Assembly: GCA_020832085.1 (NCBI GenBank)
Contig: JAFIFJ010000145.1
Span: 1-34,930 of the forward strand
Direction of reading: 5' to 3'
DNA length: 34,930 bases
DNA from: Gammaproteobacteria bacterium
Lineage (GTDB): Bacteria; Pseudomonadota; Gammaproteobacteria; Pseudomonadales; Azotimanducaceae
Both the position numbers and the translations under genes were made by a program. The notes beneath the pieces are model-generated. The model was not told the DNA's origin, ran no database searches, and saw only the letters and a program-made list of their open reading frames with translations. Shown here one piece after another: positions 1 through 9,837 of the stretch. Each line of letters begins with the position of its first letter. Position 1 is the first letter of the stretch.

Positions 1-1
1 G

Positions 2-622
2 GCCGTGCAGGCGCTGGCACGGGAGCTGTCCGGCTGCGACCGCACGCTGTTGTATCCGCCCATCGTGCGCAGCCCGCAGATGGCCACGAAGGTGGCCGAC
101 TATGCGCCGATCACCTTCGTGCACTCGGACTTCACCGATGACTATCGCTACATGCTGGAGGATCCGGCGCGCCCTTATGCCGCCTACATTCAGCCCATGC
201 TGGCGGCTGCGGGACTCAGTCAGCGTGATGTGACCCTTGCGCGGCGGGTTCTGCTGCTGCAGTTCTGGCGCAATCTCGGTGCCGAGCGGCCGGACTACCC
301 GCTGGCCATCTGCGATGCTCGCAGTGTCCCGCGCGCTGATCTCGTGCCCTTCGTGGTGCCGGAATATGGTGGCCTGCATCTGGAGTTCGAGACCTTCGGC
401 GTGCGCGCGCCGCATTCGCCCGATGCCCATCACTGGTACACGTACCCGGGGATGCGCCACGACGAACTCCTGGTGTTCCGCACCTACGACAGCGCCTGCG
501 CGGATGCTGATCGTCCGTTCTGGACGCCACACTCGGCATTTCGGGATCCCCACGCCGGCCTTGACGCTCCGCAGCGGGAAAGCCTGGAAATGCGCGTGCT
601 GTGTCTGTTCACCGACGACTGA
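2..622 (+). CDS. CmcJ/AsaB-family oxidoreductase, 5' end cut by window
   Basis: The frame is open to the left edge, so the true start lies outside; about 206 residues are visible. Family members (CmcJ/NvfI/AsaB hydroxylase-desaturase-like proteins) are about 250-290 residues, so the N-terminal quarter is probably missing. Visible family features are the FVHSDFT segment, a W-R-N block followed by PLAICDA, a HWYTYPGMRHDE segment, the YDS motif, and the C-terminal PHSAFRDP...RESLEMR block. In fungi and actinomycetes relatives work in secondary metabolism as hydroxylases or desaturases; in proteobacteria the substrate is unknown. No partner genes are visible, because the next gene is an unrelated exported protein. 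The family call is fairly secure and any specific reaction is not. Confidence 0.75.
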   Translation, partial: AVQALARELSGCDRTLLYPPIVRSPQMATKVADYAPITFVHSDFTDDYRYMLEDPARPYAAYIQPMLAAAGLSQRDVTLARRVLLLQFWRNLGAERPDYPLAICDARSVPRADLVPFVVPEYGGLHLEFETFGVRAPHSPDAHHWYTYPGMRHDELLVFRTYDSACADADRPFWTPHSAFRDPHAGLDAPQRESLEMRVLCLFTDD

Positions 623-876
623 GAACGGCCGCGACTCCAACCATCATCTGCAGCAGCAGTCACCACCATGCAGGACTTCGTGACGCGGGCTGAACGGGTT
701 TGTCGCTGACTCGCTTTTCGAGTATCAGCTGACGGCTCGTCGGCATGCGTACGCCATCGAACCGACCTGACACGAGTCGATCCCTATCCTTTTCCCATCA
801 GCCTGCCGTGAGTGTTTCGCGTTCAGGCGGCGAGAAGGCCGAGCGCGGTGAGACGACGCTCGCGGAGGTCAGGGAC

Positions 877-1299
877 ATGAGACAGAAGGTCACCTTTATC
901 CGACTGCTGCCGCTTCCGGCACTGCTGCTCGTCGCGGTTTCGAACGCTGGCGATCTGCTGGCATCCACTTCGCTTCCCGTCGAGGCGGCAACGCCGAAAA
1001 GTACGGAAGGCCAGACGCAGGCCGTGGAGCGCTGGACGCTGTTCCGGAGCTACGCCTTTCTGCCGCAGCGCAATGACATCCGCTACTCAGACGTTCGCAA
1101 GGCCGGGGAGATCGCAACGTTCATGCAGCGCTACCCGTCGTTCCGGGCCGGAATCGACGGAGAGAATCAGGAGCGGGTCGACAGTGTTCAGGAAGCGCTC
1201 ATCGACGCTGGCGTGCCGCCGGACATGATTGATCAGGGAGCCTACGGGCCTGACGAGCTCCGTCGCGACAGCCGTGTTGCCGTTCTGCTCAGGGACTGA
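877..1299 (+). CDS. Small exported OmpA-like domain protein
   Basis: This 140-residue protein starts at an ATG 6-8 bases after a GGAGGTCAGG ribosome site. An in-frame start at 745 is possible but would bury the signal peptide. Residues 1-29 look like a signal peptide (basic MRQKVTFIR, then LLPLPALLLVAVS). The C-terminal 70 residues match OmpA-type peptidoglycan-binding domains: an IATFMQRYPSFRAGIDG strand-turn, then VQEALIDAGVP and a final LRRDSRVAVLL. The usual stretch between the glycine turn and the second helix (N-x-x-LS-x-x-RA) is shortened to GENQERVDS, so part of the normal diaminopimelate-binding site seems deleted. It probably sits in the periplasm, but peptidoglycan binding may be lost. 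It is convergent with the YebC gene. Confidence 0.6.
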   Translation: MRQKVTFIRLLPLPALLLVAVSNAGDLLASTSLPVEAATPKSTEGQTQAVERWTLFRSYAFLPQRNDIRYSDVRKAGEIATFMQRYPSFRAGIDGENQERVDSVQEALIDAGVPPDMIDQGAYGPDELRRDSRVAVLLRD

Positions 1300-1329
1300 T
1301 CGGAGGCCGCACTGGCCACAGCCCGGTGG

Positions 1330-2043
1330 TCACTCGACGTTGTGAAAGACCCGCTGGACGTCGTCCACGTCATCGAGCAGTTCGAGGAAACGCTCGAACA
1401 GCAGCTGGTCGTCGCCGCTGAGACCGACCGTGTTCTGGGGCACGAACTGGATTTCGTCCAGCTCGAAGTCGATCTCCCCGAAGGCCTCGATGAGCGCCTG
1501 CCGGGCCCGGGAGTAATCCGTGCTGGCCGCGAACACGGTGACCCGTCCGGCCTCGCTTTCGATGTCACTGACATCCACGTCCCGTTCCATGAGCGCTTCG
1601 AGGACTTCGTCTTCGTTGTCGCGGTCGAAGGCGAGGATGGCGCAATGGTCGAACATGTGGCTGACGCTGCCCTGGACGCCGATCTTGCACTTCACCTTGC
1701 CGAAGCAGTTGCGCACCTCTGCGGAGGTGCGGTTCGGGTTGTCGGTGAGGCATTCGATGATCACGGTGCAGCCCCCCGGGCCGAAGCCTTCGTAGCGGGC
1801 GACGGCGAAGTCCTCGCCGCCGGCGCCTTTGGCCTTGTCGATGGCCTTGTCGATGACGTGGCTCGGCACCTGATCCTTGCGGGCACGTTCGATCAGGCCC
1901 CGCAGGGTGAGGTTGCCGGCGGGATCGGTGCCGCCCGACTTGGCTGCCACGTAGATTTCCCGGCCATAGCGGCTGTAGACCCGCGCCTTCTGGTTCGAGG
2001 TCTTGGCAATGGAGTCTTTGCGGTTCTGATAGGCTCTGCCCAT
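1330..2043 (-). CDS. YebC/PmpR-family regulator, YeeN subfamily
   Basis: This 237-residue protein is full length for the family. The N-terminus MGRAYQNRKDSIAKT, the QVPSHVIDKAIDKAKG helix, the RYEGFGPGGC loop, the NRTSAEVR segment, the GSVSHMFD turn and the C-terminal DDVDDVQRVFHNV are all diagnostic of YebC/TACO1 proteins. The details follow E. coli YeeN more than YebC, which starts MAGHSKW. Relatives bind DNA as regulators (PmpR) or act on translating ribosomes at proline stretches (YebC/TACO1). Which applies to the YeeN branch is not settled to my knowledge. The start is an ATG with GAAGGG upstream. The ruvC gene that usually follows yebC is absent, as expected for this paralogue. Confidence 0.9.
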   Translation of the reverse strand: MGRAYQNRKDSIAKTSNQKARVYSRYGREIYVAAKSGGTDPAGNLTLRGLIERARKDQVPSHVIDKAIDKAKGAGGEDFAVARYEGFGPGGCTVIIECLTDNPNRTSAEVRNCFGKVKCKIGVQGSVSHMFDHCAILAFDRDNEDEVLEALMERDVDVSDIESEAGRVTVFAASTDYSRARQALIEAFGEIDFELDEIQFVPQNTVGLSGDDQLLFERFLELLDDVDDVQRVFHNVE

Positions 2044-2197
2044 GGTGCCCTTCGCAGTCGATTGTTCAGCCCGCAGCGGTCAGCGCGGCCTCGGGTTGGC
2101 GCTGGATTCCGTTTGGGGCCGGATCCGGCGGCGATCTTAGCCGAGGGCGCCGCGAGAATCCTGCGAAATCTTCGTCCGGTACATCACATGCATGGCT

Positions 2198-2233
2198 CCC
2201 TGTAGCGGGGCTGCAAGCAGCTCCGCTACAGGG
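2198..2233. repeat. Near-perfect 36-bp palindrome (REP-like or terminator hairpin)
   Basis: Two 17-base arms, CCCTGTAGCGGGGCTGC and GCAGCTCCGCTACAGGG, are complementary except for one position and are separated by AA. It lies 5 bases after the stop of the minus-strand quinone reductase gene, so it could stabilise or end that transcript. No T-run follows on either strand, so a classical intrinsic terminator is unlikely. The GTAG head and palindromic body resemble REP sequences, as do the elements after ppa and between purH and purD. Confidence 0.7.
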
Positions 2234-2238
2234 TTCAG

Positions 2239-3623
<1,385 letters not shown>

Positions 3624-3865
3624 CATTGTCATGCCGGCGCCTCTCCGCCGGCCGCCAGGCTGCAGGCCCCTGCGGCCATCGCTTGCCCTTCCATTGGTTG
3701 ACCCCCTGGCATGGGCCCTGTTGCAGTCGGATGACCGCCGCCCTGTGCTGCGGCATAATGGTGTCGCTCGGGTCTGTTGTCCCTGCGTCCCCGTGCGCCG
3801 GTGGCGCCGTGACCGGGTTCTACTCTGGGGAGACCTGCATTCTGTCGGATTCGTCTTCAACATCC

Positions 3866-4633
3866 ATGCTCGAAGCGGGCGCCCTCATGGGGCTGCTGCC
3901 GGTAGCACTGGCACAGAACCTCTGGTTACGCGTGGCCGGAAGGCGGCTGCCTGAGCCATTGGGTGCCCATGCAGGCTGGACGGGTGAAGCCAGCGCCGAA
4001 CCCCTGCGCCTGCTGGTGGCTGGAGACTCCCTCGCGCTCGGGGTTGGCTGCAGTGCCGTGGAGCGCAGTCTCGCCCCCCGTCTCGCCTACAACCTGGCAC
4101 TCAGACTCCGACGTCGGGTCGAGTGGCAGGTCATTGGCGGACGGCACTGGACGGCTGCGGAGCTGCTGCGCGCATTGTCGCTGCAGGGTGCGCCGGCCCA
4201 CGACATCGGCATCCTTCTGCTTGGCGTTAACGACACCCTGGGGCTGACGGCAATCGGCCGCTGGAGGCGGGAGTTCAGCCGCATTCTCGATCATCTCGAG
4301 GCCGCAGGAGGTCGCTTGCTGATCAGCTCCGGCGTGCGCGTCGCGCGACCGCTGCCGGTGCTGCCGTGGCCTCTGAATGCGCTATTGAGCGAGCGCGGAC
4401 GCAGACTCGATCAGGTGGCCTTCGACGTGATCCGCAGCCGGCGGCCGGCGGTGGATCAGGCCTGCCTGCACCTGCCCATTGCGGCCACGGACCTGCTGCC
4501 CCATCTGCAGCGCGATGGTTTTCATCCATCGGCCACGGGCTATGCCCGCTGGGCGAGCTGGCTGGCCCAGCGCACCCTCGACGAATGGCAGGCCCTGCCC
4601 GAGGCTCTCACCGGGATCAATCAGGCTTCCTGA
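3866..4633 (+). CDS. SGNH/GDSL-type esterase, membrane-anchored
   Basis: This protein has about 255 residues. The SGNH blocks are clear: block I VAGDSLALG with Ser55, block III LLGVNDT, and block V DGFHPSATGYARWA with the catalytic Asp and His. Residues 5-20 (GALMGLLPVALAQNLW) form one hydrophobic segment, so the enzyme is probably anchored with its catalytic domain in the periplasm. The start is uncertain: ATG 3866 and ATG 3887 are both in frame, neither has a good ribosome site, and the frame stays open far upstream. Members hydrolyse esters or acyl/acetyl groups on lipids or glycans; the substrate here cannot be told. It is convergent with the cyclase-family gene. Confidence 0.8.
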   Translation: MLEAGALMGLLPVALAQNLWLRVAGRRLPEPLGAHAGWTGEASAEPLRLLVAGDSLALGVGCSAVERSLAPRLAYNLALRLRRRVEWQVIGGRHWTAAELLRALSLQGAPAHDIGILLLGVNDTLGLTAIGRWRREFSRILDHLEAAGGRLLISSGVRVARPLPVLPWPLNALLSERGRRLDQVAFDVIRSRRPAVDQACLHLPIAATDLLPHLQRDGFHPSATGYARWASWLAQRTLDEWQALPEALTGINQAS

Positions 4634-4684
4634 GCCGGCTTCATGGGTACGACGGCCGGCTGCGGCCCGCCCACCCCGTCAGCT

Positions 4685-5623
4685 TCAGCGGATCGCCACC
4701 GGGTTGATGACCGTCTGCACGGCGCCCACGAACTTCGGCTGACCGAGCACGAAGAGGAATTCCCAACCTTCGTCCGCTGCCAGCTCGGCGGTGTTCATGT
4801 TCTCCAGAATGTAGATGCCGTTCTTTGCCAGCAGTTCGGCGTGAACCGGGAAGGCCATGGTGGGCTCTTCGTGGGGAATCACCTCCAGAGCCCAGGTGTC
4901 GGCGCCAATGGCCACCACGCCCAGCTCTGCCAGATAGCGGGCGCCGTCCAGGCCGAGTCCCGGCTCCCCGCTCATGAAGCGCTCGGGATCGCTGGTCGCC
5001 AGCGCCTGCCACCCGGTGTGAAACAGCACCACGTCGCCTTCGCGCAGCACCACGTCCTGGGCTTCGGCGGCAGCCTTGATCTCGCTGCGGTTGAAGGCCT
5101 TGCCCACAGGCAGCGGGTCCATGTCGAAGTGGCGGGTCATGTCCAGCAGGACGCCGCGGGTGACGATGGGCGGCAGTTCATGGGTGCCGAGCTTGCTCAG
5201 CCCGGTGGGGGTCACGAAATCGCTGGCGTGGAAACCGTTGTAGTAGACGTGATCCACGCCGACGTGCCCGAGACCGTCGATCTGGCTGCCGATGCCCAGC
5301 CAGGTGATCATCATGTCGTCATTGCCGGTGACTCGATTCTCGCCCAGGGGTGTCGCTGTGCCGTCACCGGGCTGGAGGATGGTCATCTTGAAGTGGCGCG
5401 GCGGGACGGCCGGTGTGTCCGGGCCCGTCTCCACACCGAGCGCATAGGTCTTGCCGGTCCGGATCAGGGAAGCAGCTTCAAGCACCAGTTCGGGCGAAAG
5501 GCGATTGATGGCGCCCAAGGTGTCCTCCGGACCCCAGGGTGAGTTCTGCCAGTCCTCGGCCGCAGTCAGATGGCTGCCGGCGCCGAGCGCCAGGGCCAGG
5601 AGCAGTAATCTGCTTGTCTTCAT
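4685..5623 (-). CDS. Exported cyclase-family (PF04199, kynurenine formamidase-like) hydrolase
   Basis: This 312-residue protein starts at an ATG behind a perfect AGGAGGGG site. Residues 1-22 (MKTSRLLLLALALGAGSHLTAA) are a signal peptide, so it is periplasmic or secreted. The mature part has the cyclase-family start WGPEDTLGAINRLSPE and the metal-binding loop QIDGLGHVGVDHVYYNGF. Later come the GVLLDM and GDVVLFHTGW strands and the IGADTWALEVIP segment. Canonical members have H-x-GTH-x-D-x-x-x-H; here the loop is the variant D-x-L-x-H form, so the metal site may differ. Relatives hydrolyse cyclic amides such as isatin or formylkynurenine. Its ATG overlaps the mpl stop codon (ATGA), implying translational coupling. 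Confidence 0.8.
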   Translation of the reverse strand: MKTSRLLLLALALGAGSHLTAAEDWQNSPWGPEDTLGAINRLSPELVLEAASLIRTGKTYALGVETGPDTPAVPPRHFKMTILQPGDGTATPLGENRVTGNDDMMITWLGIGSQIDGLGHVGVDHVYYNGFHASDFVTPTGLSKLGTHELPPIVTRGVLLDMTRHFDMDPLPVGKAFNRSEIKAAAEAQDVVLREGDVVLFHTGWQALATSDPERFMSGEPGLGLDGARYLAELGVVAIGADTWALEVIPHEEPTMAFPVHAELLAKNGIYILENMNTAELAADEGWEFLFVLGQPKFVGAVQTVINPVAIR

Positions 5624-7092
5624 CGTGTTCCCCTCCTGTTGGTCTTGCTCGCGGGAGCCGGTTCGGTGAGGGCTGCCTTGAGCTTCTCGTGCAGGCCGCC
5701 GAAGCTGCCGTTGCTCATGATGACGATGTGGCAGGCATTCGGCTTGCCGTCCGCGTCCCGGGGCCGTTCTGCAACCTGCTTCACCAGGGCCGTGGTCAGG
5801 CGGTCGATGTCCTCGGCCATCTGCGCCGGGACCACGCTCGCGGCCACCACTTCGGCCAGATCCCAGGTCAGTTTGGGACTGCGGAACCAGACCGAGCGGT
5901 CCGCTGCGGCGCAGCATGTCGTGAGTTCGTTGCGCAGCGTACCGAGGCTCATGGTGTGGGAGCGTGGTTCGATGACGGCCACGATTTCGTCGCTGCCGAC
6001 CTGGTCCCGCAGGCCCTGCAGGGTGGTGCGAATGGCCGTGGGGTGATGGCCGAAGTCATCGTAGACCCGCACGCCGTCGGCATCATGGATCAGTTCCATG
6101 CGCCGCTTCACGCCGCGGAAACTCGACAAGGCCGCCACCGCTGTGGCGGGATCCACGCCGGCGTGGTGGGCGGCCGCCAAGGCCGCCAGCGCGTTGCCCA
6201 TGTTGTGGTCGCCGATCAGGGACCACTCCACCTCACCGACGGCGCTGCCGTCCTTTTCCACGGTGAAGCAGCGGCCGTGGTCGCGGCGACTGCCTACCGA
6301 CCATACCGTGCCGGTATCCCGGGGGTGGGGGCGAAGCTTGCGGCGCGATCCGGGCCGCACCGGGACGAAGCGCTCGATGGGTGTCCAGCAGCCGCGCCCG
6401 AGGACCTCTTCGAGATTCTCGTCCTGCCGCGGCATGATGATGCGGCCGACGTTGGGCACCGTCCGCAGCAGCAGGTGGAACTGATTCTGGATGGCGTCGA
6501 GATCGGGAAAGATGTCGGCGTGGTCGTATTCCAGATTGTTCAGCACCAGGGTCCGTGGATGGTAGTGGACGAACTTGGAGCGACGGTCGAAGTAGGAACA
6601 GTCGTATTCGTCCGCCTCCACCACGAAGAAGCGACCGCCGCCGAGCCTGGCCGAATGCGGAAAGTCGATGGGCACGCCACCCACCAGATAGCCGGGTTCC
6701 AGGCCGGCCTGATCGAGGATCCAGGCCAGCATGGCGGTGGTGGTGGTCTTGCCGTGGGTCCCGGCCACAGCCAGCACCCAGTGGTCGCGCATGAGCTGGC
6801 TGCCGAGCCACTCGGCGCCGGACATGAAGGGAATGCCCTCGTCCAACACCCACTCCACGGCGGGATGGCCCCGGGGCAGGTTGGCGTTGCCCATGATCAC
6901 CAGGTCCGGACGGGGCTTCATGAAGGCGGGATCGAAGCCTTCGGCCAGGGGAATCTTCGCCGCCGCTAGCACGTCGCTCATGGGCGGATAGATGCCGGAA
7001 TCCGAGCCCCGGACCTGATGCCCCTGCTCGGCGGCCAGCAGGGCCAGATTGCCCATCAGCGTGCCACCGATTCCCAGAAAGAACAGATTCAT
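5620..7092 (-). CDS. mpl: UDP-N-acetylmuramate:L-Ala-gamma-D-Glu-meso-DAP ligase
   Basis: This 490-residue Mur-ligase family enzyme recycles murein by joining the tripeptide L-Ala-D-Glu-meso-DAP to UDP-MurNAc in the cytoplasm. The N-terminal Rossmann-like segment FFLGIGGTLMGNLA, the P-loop GTHGKTTTT at 111-118, VEADEYDCSYFDRRSKF, LEYDHADIF, the GDHNMGNALAA loop and YDDFGHHPTAI all match Mpl rather than MurC. Length is slightly above E. coli Mpl (457 residues), with extra sequence near the C-terminus ending in a basic tail. ATG 7092 is preferred, with GGGAG upstream; a GTG lies immediately before it. It is the middle gene of a three-gene minus-strand operon. Confidence 0.93.
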   Translation of the reverse strand: MNLFFLGIGGTLMGNLALLAAEQGHQVRGSDSGIYPPMSDVLAAAKIPLAEGFDPAFMKPRPDLVIMGNANLPRGHPAVEWVLDEGIPFMSGAEWLGSQLMRDHWVLAVAGTHGKTTTTAMLAWILDQAGLEPGYLVGGVPIDFPHSARLGGGRFFVVEADEYDCSYFDRRSKFVHYHPRTLVLNNLEYDHADIFPDLDAIQNQFHLLLRTVPNVGRIIMPRQDENLEEVLGRGCWTPIERFVPVRPGSRRKLRPHPRDTGTVWSVGSRRDHGRCFTVEKDGSAVGEVEWSLIGDHNMGNALAALAAAHHAGVDPATAVAALSSFRGVKRRMELIHDADGVRVYDDFGHHPTAIRTTLQGLRDQVGSDEIVAVIEPRSHTMSLGTLRNELTTCCAAADRSVWFRSPKLTWDLAEVVAASVVPAQMAEDIDRLTTALVKQVAERPRDADGKPNACHIVIMSNGSFGGLHEKLKAALTEPAPASKTNRRGTR

Positions 7093-7105
7093 CACGGACT
7101 CCCTA

Positions 7106-7645
7106 TCATGCCTGCGGCGCCGAAAGCGGTACGACGGACGCAGTGACCATGAGGCTGGCCAGGATCACGAAGACCGCCACCGCCACACCCTGGGGCATGG
7201 GTACGGAGAGCGCCCGAGAAAAAATGAATCCGGCAATGGTCACCCACCAGAATACCAGGGCCAGCTGTGCCACGATCAGCAGCCAGTCGAAGCCGCTGAC
7301 GGGGCCGCCGGGGGTAGGGTCGGCGATCAGCAGCAGGGGCCAGGACAGCGCCGTGATGATGATGTCCGCACCGAGCAGGGCGGTGATGGTGGCCGTGAAG
7401 CGGTGGCCTAAATCCTTCAGCCGCAGGATCAGCAGCGTGCTCCCCGCGAGTACGGCCGCAGCCACCACGGGGATGGACAGGGCCTGCAGCAGAGTCGGCT
7501 CGGCCGGGGCAGACAGGGCCACCAGGGTCGAGACCAGAATGTTGGCCGCCAGCACCAGACCGACGAAGAAACCGACGGTGGGCATGTTTTCGGGGCCGGT
7601 GCGCAGCAGGCACAGATTCCAGAACAGGGAGATGATGGGTTGCAT
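7106..7645 (-). CDS. Multi-pass inner-membrane protein of unknown function
   Basis: This protein of about 179 residues has four or five hydrophobic segments: roughly TVGFFVGLVLAANILVSTLVAL, the LLQALSIPVVAAAVLAGSTLLIL region, ATITALLGADIIITALSWPLLLI, LLIVAQLALVFWWVTIAGFIF, and GVAVAVFVILASLMVTASVV. I do not recognise a named family. ATG 7645 has a GAGGA motif about 13 bases away; a GTG at 7657 sits too close to the same motif, so the start is uncertain. It ends 13 bases before mpl and is very likely co-transcribed with it, which suggests a cell-envelope role by context only. Confidence 0.65.
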   Translation of the reverse strand: MQPIISLFWNLCLLRTGPENMPTVGFFVGLVLAANILVSTLVALSAPAEPTLLQALSIPVVAAAVLAGSTLLILRLKDLGHRFTATITALLGADIIITALSWPLLLIADPTPGGPVSGFDWLLIVAQLALVFWWVTIAGFIFSRALSVPMPQGVAVAVFVILASLMVTASVVPLSAPQA

Positions 7646-7860
7646 CGATTCAGCCACGTCCTCTTGTGTGGGGTTCAGACCAGCGCCCTTGAACTCCTGG
7701 CAGCGTGACGCTCGTTCAGCATCCCCTTCCGGCCGGCGCCGCGGGATTGTCGCACAGAGCCTCCCCAGTAATCGTGCACTGCCGACACCGGGACGCTAAC
7801 CTGTCGCTGCCGGGAAGGCTTCCCGTCGCCACAGCGACCCAGTTCAATCCAGGAGACACC

Positions 7861-9141
7861 ATGGCCAGATCCGACTCCGCGCGTCCGCGCAATGCTTTCT
7901 ATGCCCAGAGCGGGGGCGTCACGGCAGTGATCAATGCCAGTGCGGCGGGAGTCATCGAAACTGCCCGCGCCAACAAGGATCGGATTCGCAAAGTGTACGC
8001 GGGACGTAATGGCATCCTCGGTGCCCTGCACGAAGAACTCATCGACACCAGCAAGGAGACCGCTGCCACCATTGCGGCACTCAAGCACACGCCGGGGGGG
8101 GCGTTCGGATCCTGCCGCTACAAGCTGCGGGCCATCGACGACAGTCGCGCCGAATACGAACGGCTGCTGGAGGTCTTCCGGGCCCACGACATCGGCTACT
8201 TCTTCTACAACGGCGGTGGTGATTCCCAGGACACGGCCTGGAAGGTGGCTCAGTTGGCCGAGCAGATGGGCTATCCCCTGACCTGCATCGGTGTGCCCAA
8301 GACCGTGGACAATGACCTGCCGTTCACGGACTGCTGCCCGGGCTTCGGCTCGGTGGCGAAGTACGTGGCCGTGTCGACCCGGGAAGCCGGTCTCGACGTG
8401 GCGTCCATGTGTGCCACCTCCACCAAGGTGTTCATACTCGAAGTGATGGGCCGCCATGCCGGCTGGATCGCCGCCGCTTCCGGCCTCGCGGCCGAACAGG
8501 AGGGCGACCCGCCGCACCTGATCCTGTTTCCCGAGATCGCCTTCGATCGTGCCAAGTTCTTGGCCGCGGTGAAGACGACGGTGGATCGTCACGGCTACTG
8601 CGTGGTGGTGGCCAGCGAGGGCGCCCAGGACGCCGACGGCCGCTTCCTGGCGGAGGCGGGCACCCGGGATGCCTTTGGCCATGCCCAGCTCGGAGGTGTG
8701 GCACCGACCCTGGCGGCCATGATCAAGGACGAACTGGGCTACAAGTACCATTGGGCCCTGGCCGACTACCTGCAGCGGGCGGCCCGGCACGTGGCTTCGG
8801 CCACCGACGTGGCCCAGGCCTATGCCGTGGGCAAGGCGGCGGTGGAGTTCGCGCTGGCCGGCAGGAACGCGGTGATGCCCGTCATCGTTCGCGGCAAAGG
8901 CAAGCGCTACACCTGGAAGGTGGATGCCGTACCCCTTTCCAAGGTCGCCAACGTCGAGCGGAAAATGCCCCGCAGCTACATTTCCCGCGATGGCTTCGGC
9001 ATCACGCCGTCAGCCCGGGCCTACCTCGCCCCGCTGATCCAGGGCGAAGCCGATACGCCCTGGCGTCATGGCCTGCCGGTGACGGCGCGCCTGAAAGGGG
9101 TGATGGTGGCGAAGAAACTGCCGCCGTTTTCCGGGAAATGA
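7861..9141 (+). CDS. pfp: PPi-dependent 6-phosphofructokinase
   Basis: This 426-residue enzyme reversibly phosphorylates fructose 6-phosphate with pyrophosphate, giving a glycolytic/gluconeogenic step independent of ATP. The donor specificity markers are visible: GGGDSQD with Asp121, where ATP enzymes have Gly, and PKTVDND at 146-152 with Lys147 instead of the Gly of ATP enzymes. The catalytic Asp is Asp150, and MGRHAG at 196-201 binds the sugar phosphate. Start ATG has AGGAG seven bases upstream. Length fits the clade II PPi enzymes of methylotrophs and purple bacteria. An inorganic pyrophosphatase gene follows, which would compete for the same PPi pool. Confidence 0.93.
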   Translation: MARSDSARPRNAFYAQSGGVTAVINASAAGVIETARANKDRIRKVYAGRNGILGALHEELIDTSKETAATIAALKHTPGGAFGSCRYKLRAIDDSRAEYERLLEVFRAHDIGYFFYNGGGDSQDTAWKVAQLAEQMGYPLTCIGVPKTVDNDLPFTDCCPGFGSVAKYVAVSTREAGLDVASMCATSTKVFILEVMGRHAGWIAAASGLAAEQEGDPPHLILFPEIAFDRAKFLAAVKTTVDRHGYCVVVASEGAQDADGRFLAEAGTRDAFGHAQLGGVAPTLAAMIKDELGYKYHWALADYLQRAARHVASATDVAQAYAVGKAAVEFALAGRNAVMPVIVRGKGKRYTWKVDAVPLSKVANVERKMPRSYISRDGFGITPSARAYLAPLIQGEADTPWRHGLPVTARLKGVMVAKKLPPFSGK

Positions 9142-9303
9142 AGCGGGGAAGCGGGTCCAGCCGGATGCATCGCCTCTGAGCGTCCTGCGGTCGCTGACCA
9201 CCGGGGGTGCACGCAAATGTGCGCCAGCGCACTGGGCGGGCATCCGGGATTGACGTATTATTCGCGCCCGCATTTGGCTCCCGCCCGATCAGGTAACCAG
9301 CTC

Positions 9304-9837
9304 ATGAGTCTTTCTGCCGTACCGTCCGGCTACCGCCTGCCAGACGAGATCAACGTCATCATCGAGATCCCCGCCAATACCGGTCCCATCAAGTATGAGG
9401 TGGACAAGGTTTCCGGCGCCGTCTTCGTGGATCGGTTCATGGCGACGCCCATGTTCTATCCCTGCAACTACGGCTACGTTCCCGACACCCTCGCTGATGA
9501 CGGTGACCCCCTCGATGTGCTGGTCATCACGCCGTTCCCCATCTTTTCCGGTGCCGTGGTCCCTGCCCGTCCCATCGGCGTCCTGAAGATGGCCGACGAG
9601 GCGGGCGACGATGCGAAGATTCTGGCCGTGCCCCTCGATCGACTCACCACCGAGTATCGCGACGTGGTGTCCCCGGAGACCGCGACGCCACAGCTGATCC
9701 GGCGCATCGAGCACTTCTTTGCCCACTACAAGGATCTCGAGCCCGGCAAGTGGGTGAAGCTCGAAGGCTGGGGCGACGCCGACGAAGCGCGGGACATGAT
9801 CAGCCGCTCGCTGCAGCGATTTCGCGACCATCAGTAA
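9304..9837 (+). CDS. ppa: Family I inorganic pyrophosphatase
   Basis: This 177-residue cytoplasmic enzyme hydrolyses PPi to phosphate and has the same length as E. coli Ppa. The signature is present: [28 protein letters not shown], the metal-binding [10 protein letters not shown], and the C-terminal [16 protein letters not shown]. The start ATG follows AGGTAACCAGCTC; in-frame sequence upstream lacks family similarity. It lies 162 bases after pfp on the same strand, so shared transcription is possible but the gap leaves room for its own promoter. Confidence 0.95.
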   Translation: MSLSAVPSGYRLPDEINVIIEIPANTGPIKYEVDKVSGAVFVDRFMATPMFYPCNYGYVPDTLADDGDPLDVLVITPFPIFSGAVVPARPIGVLKMADEAGDDAKILAVPLDRLTTEYRDVVSPETATPQLIRRIEHFFAHYKDLEPGKWVKLEGWGDADEARDMISRSLQRFRDHQ

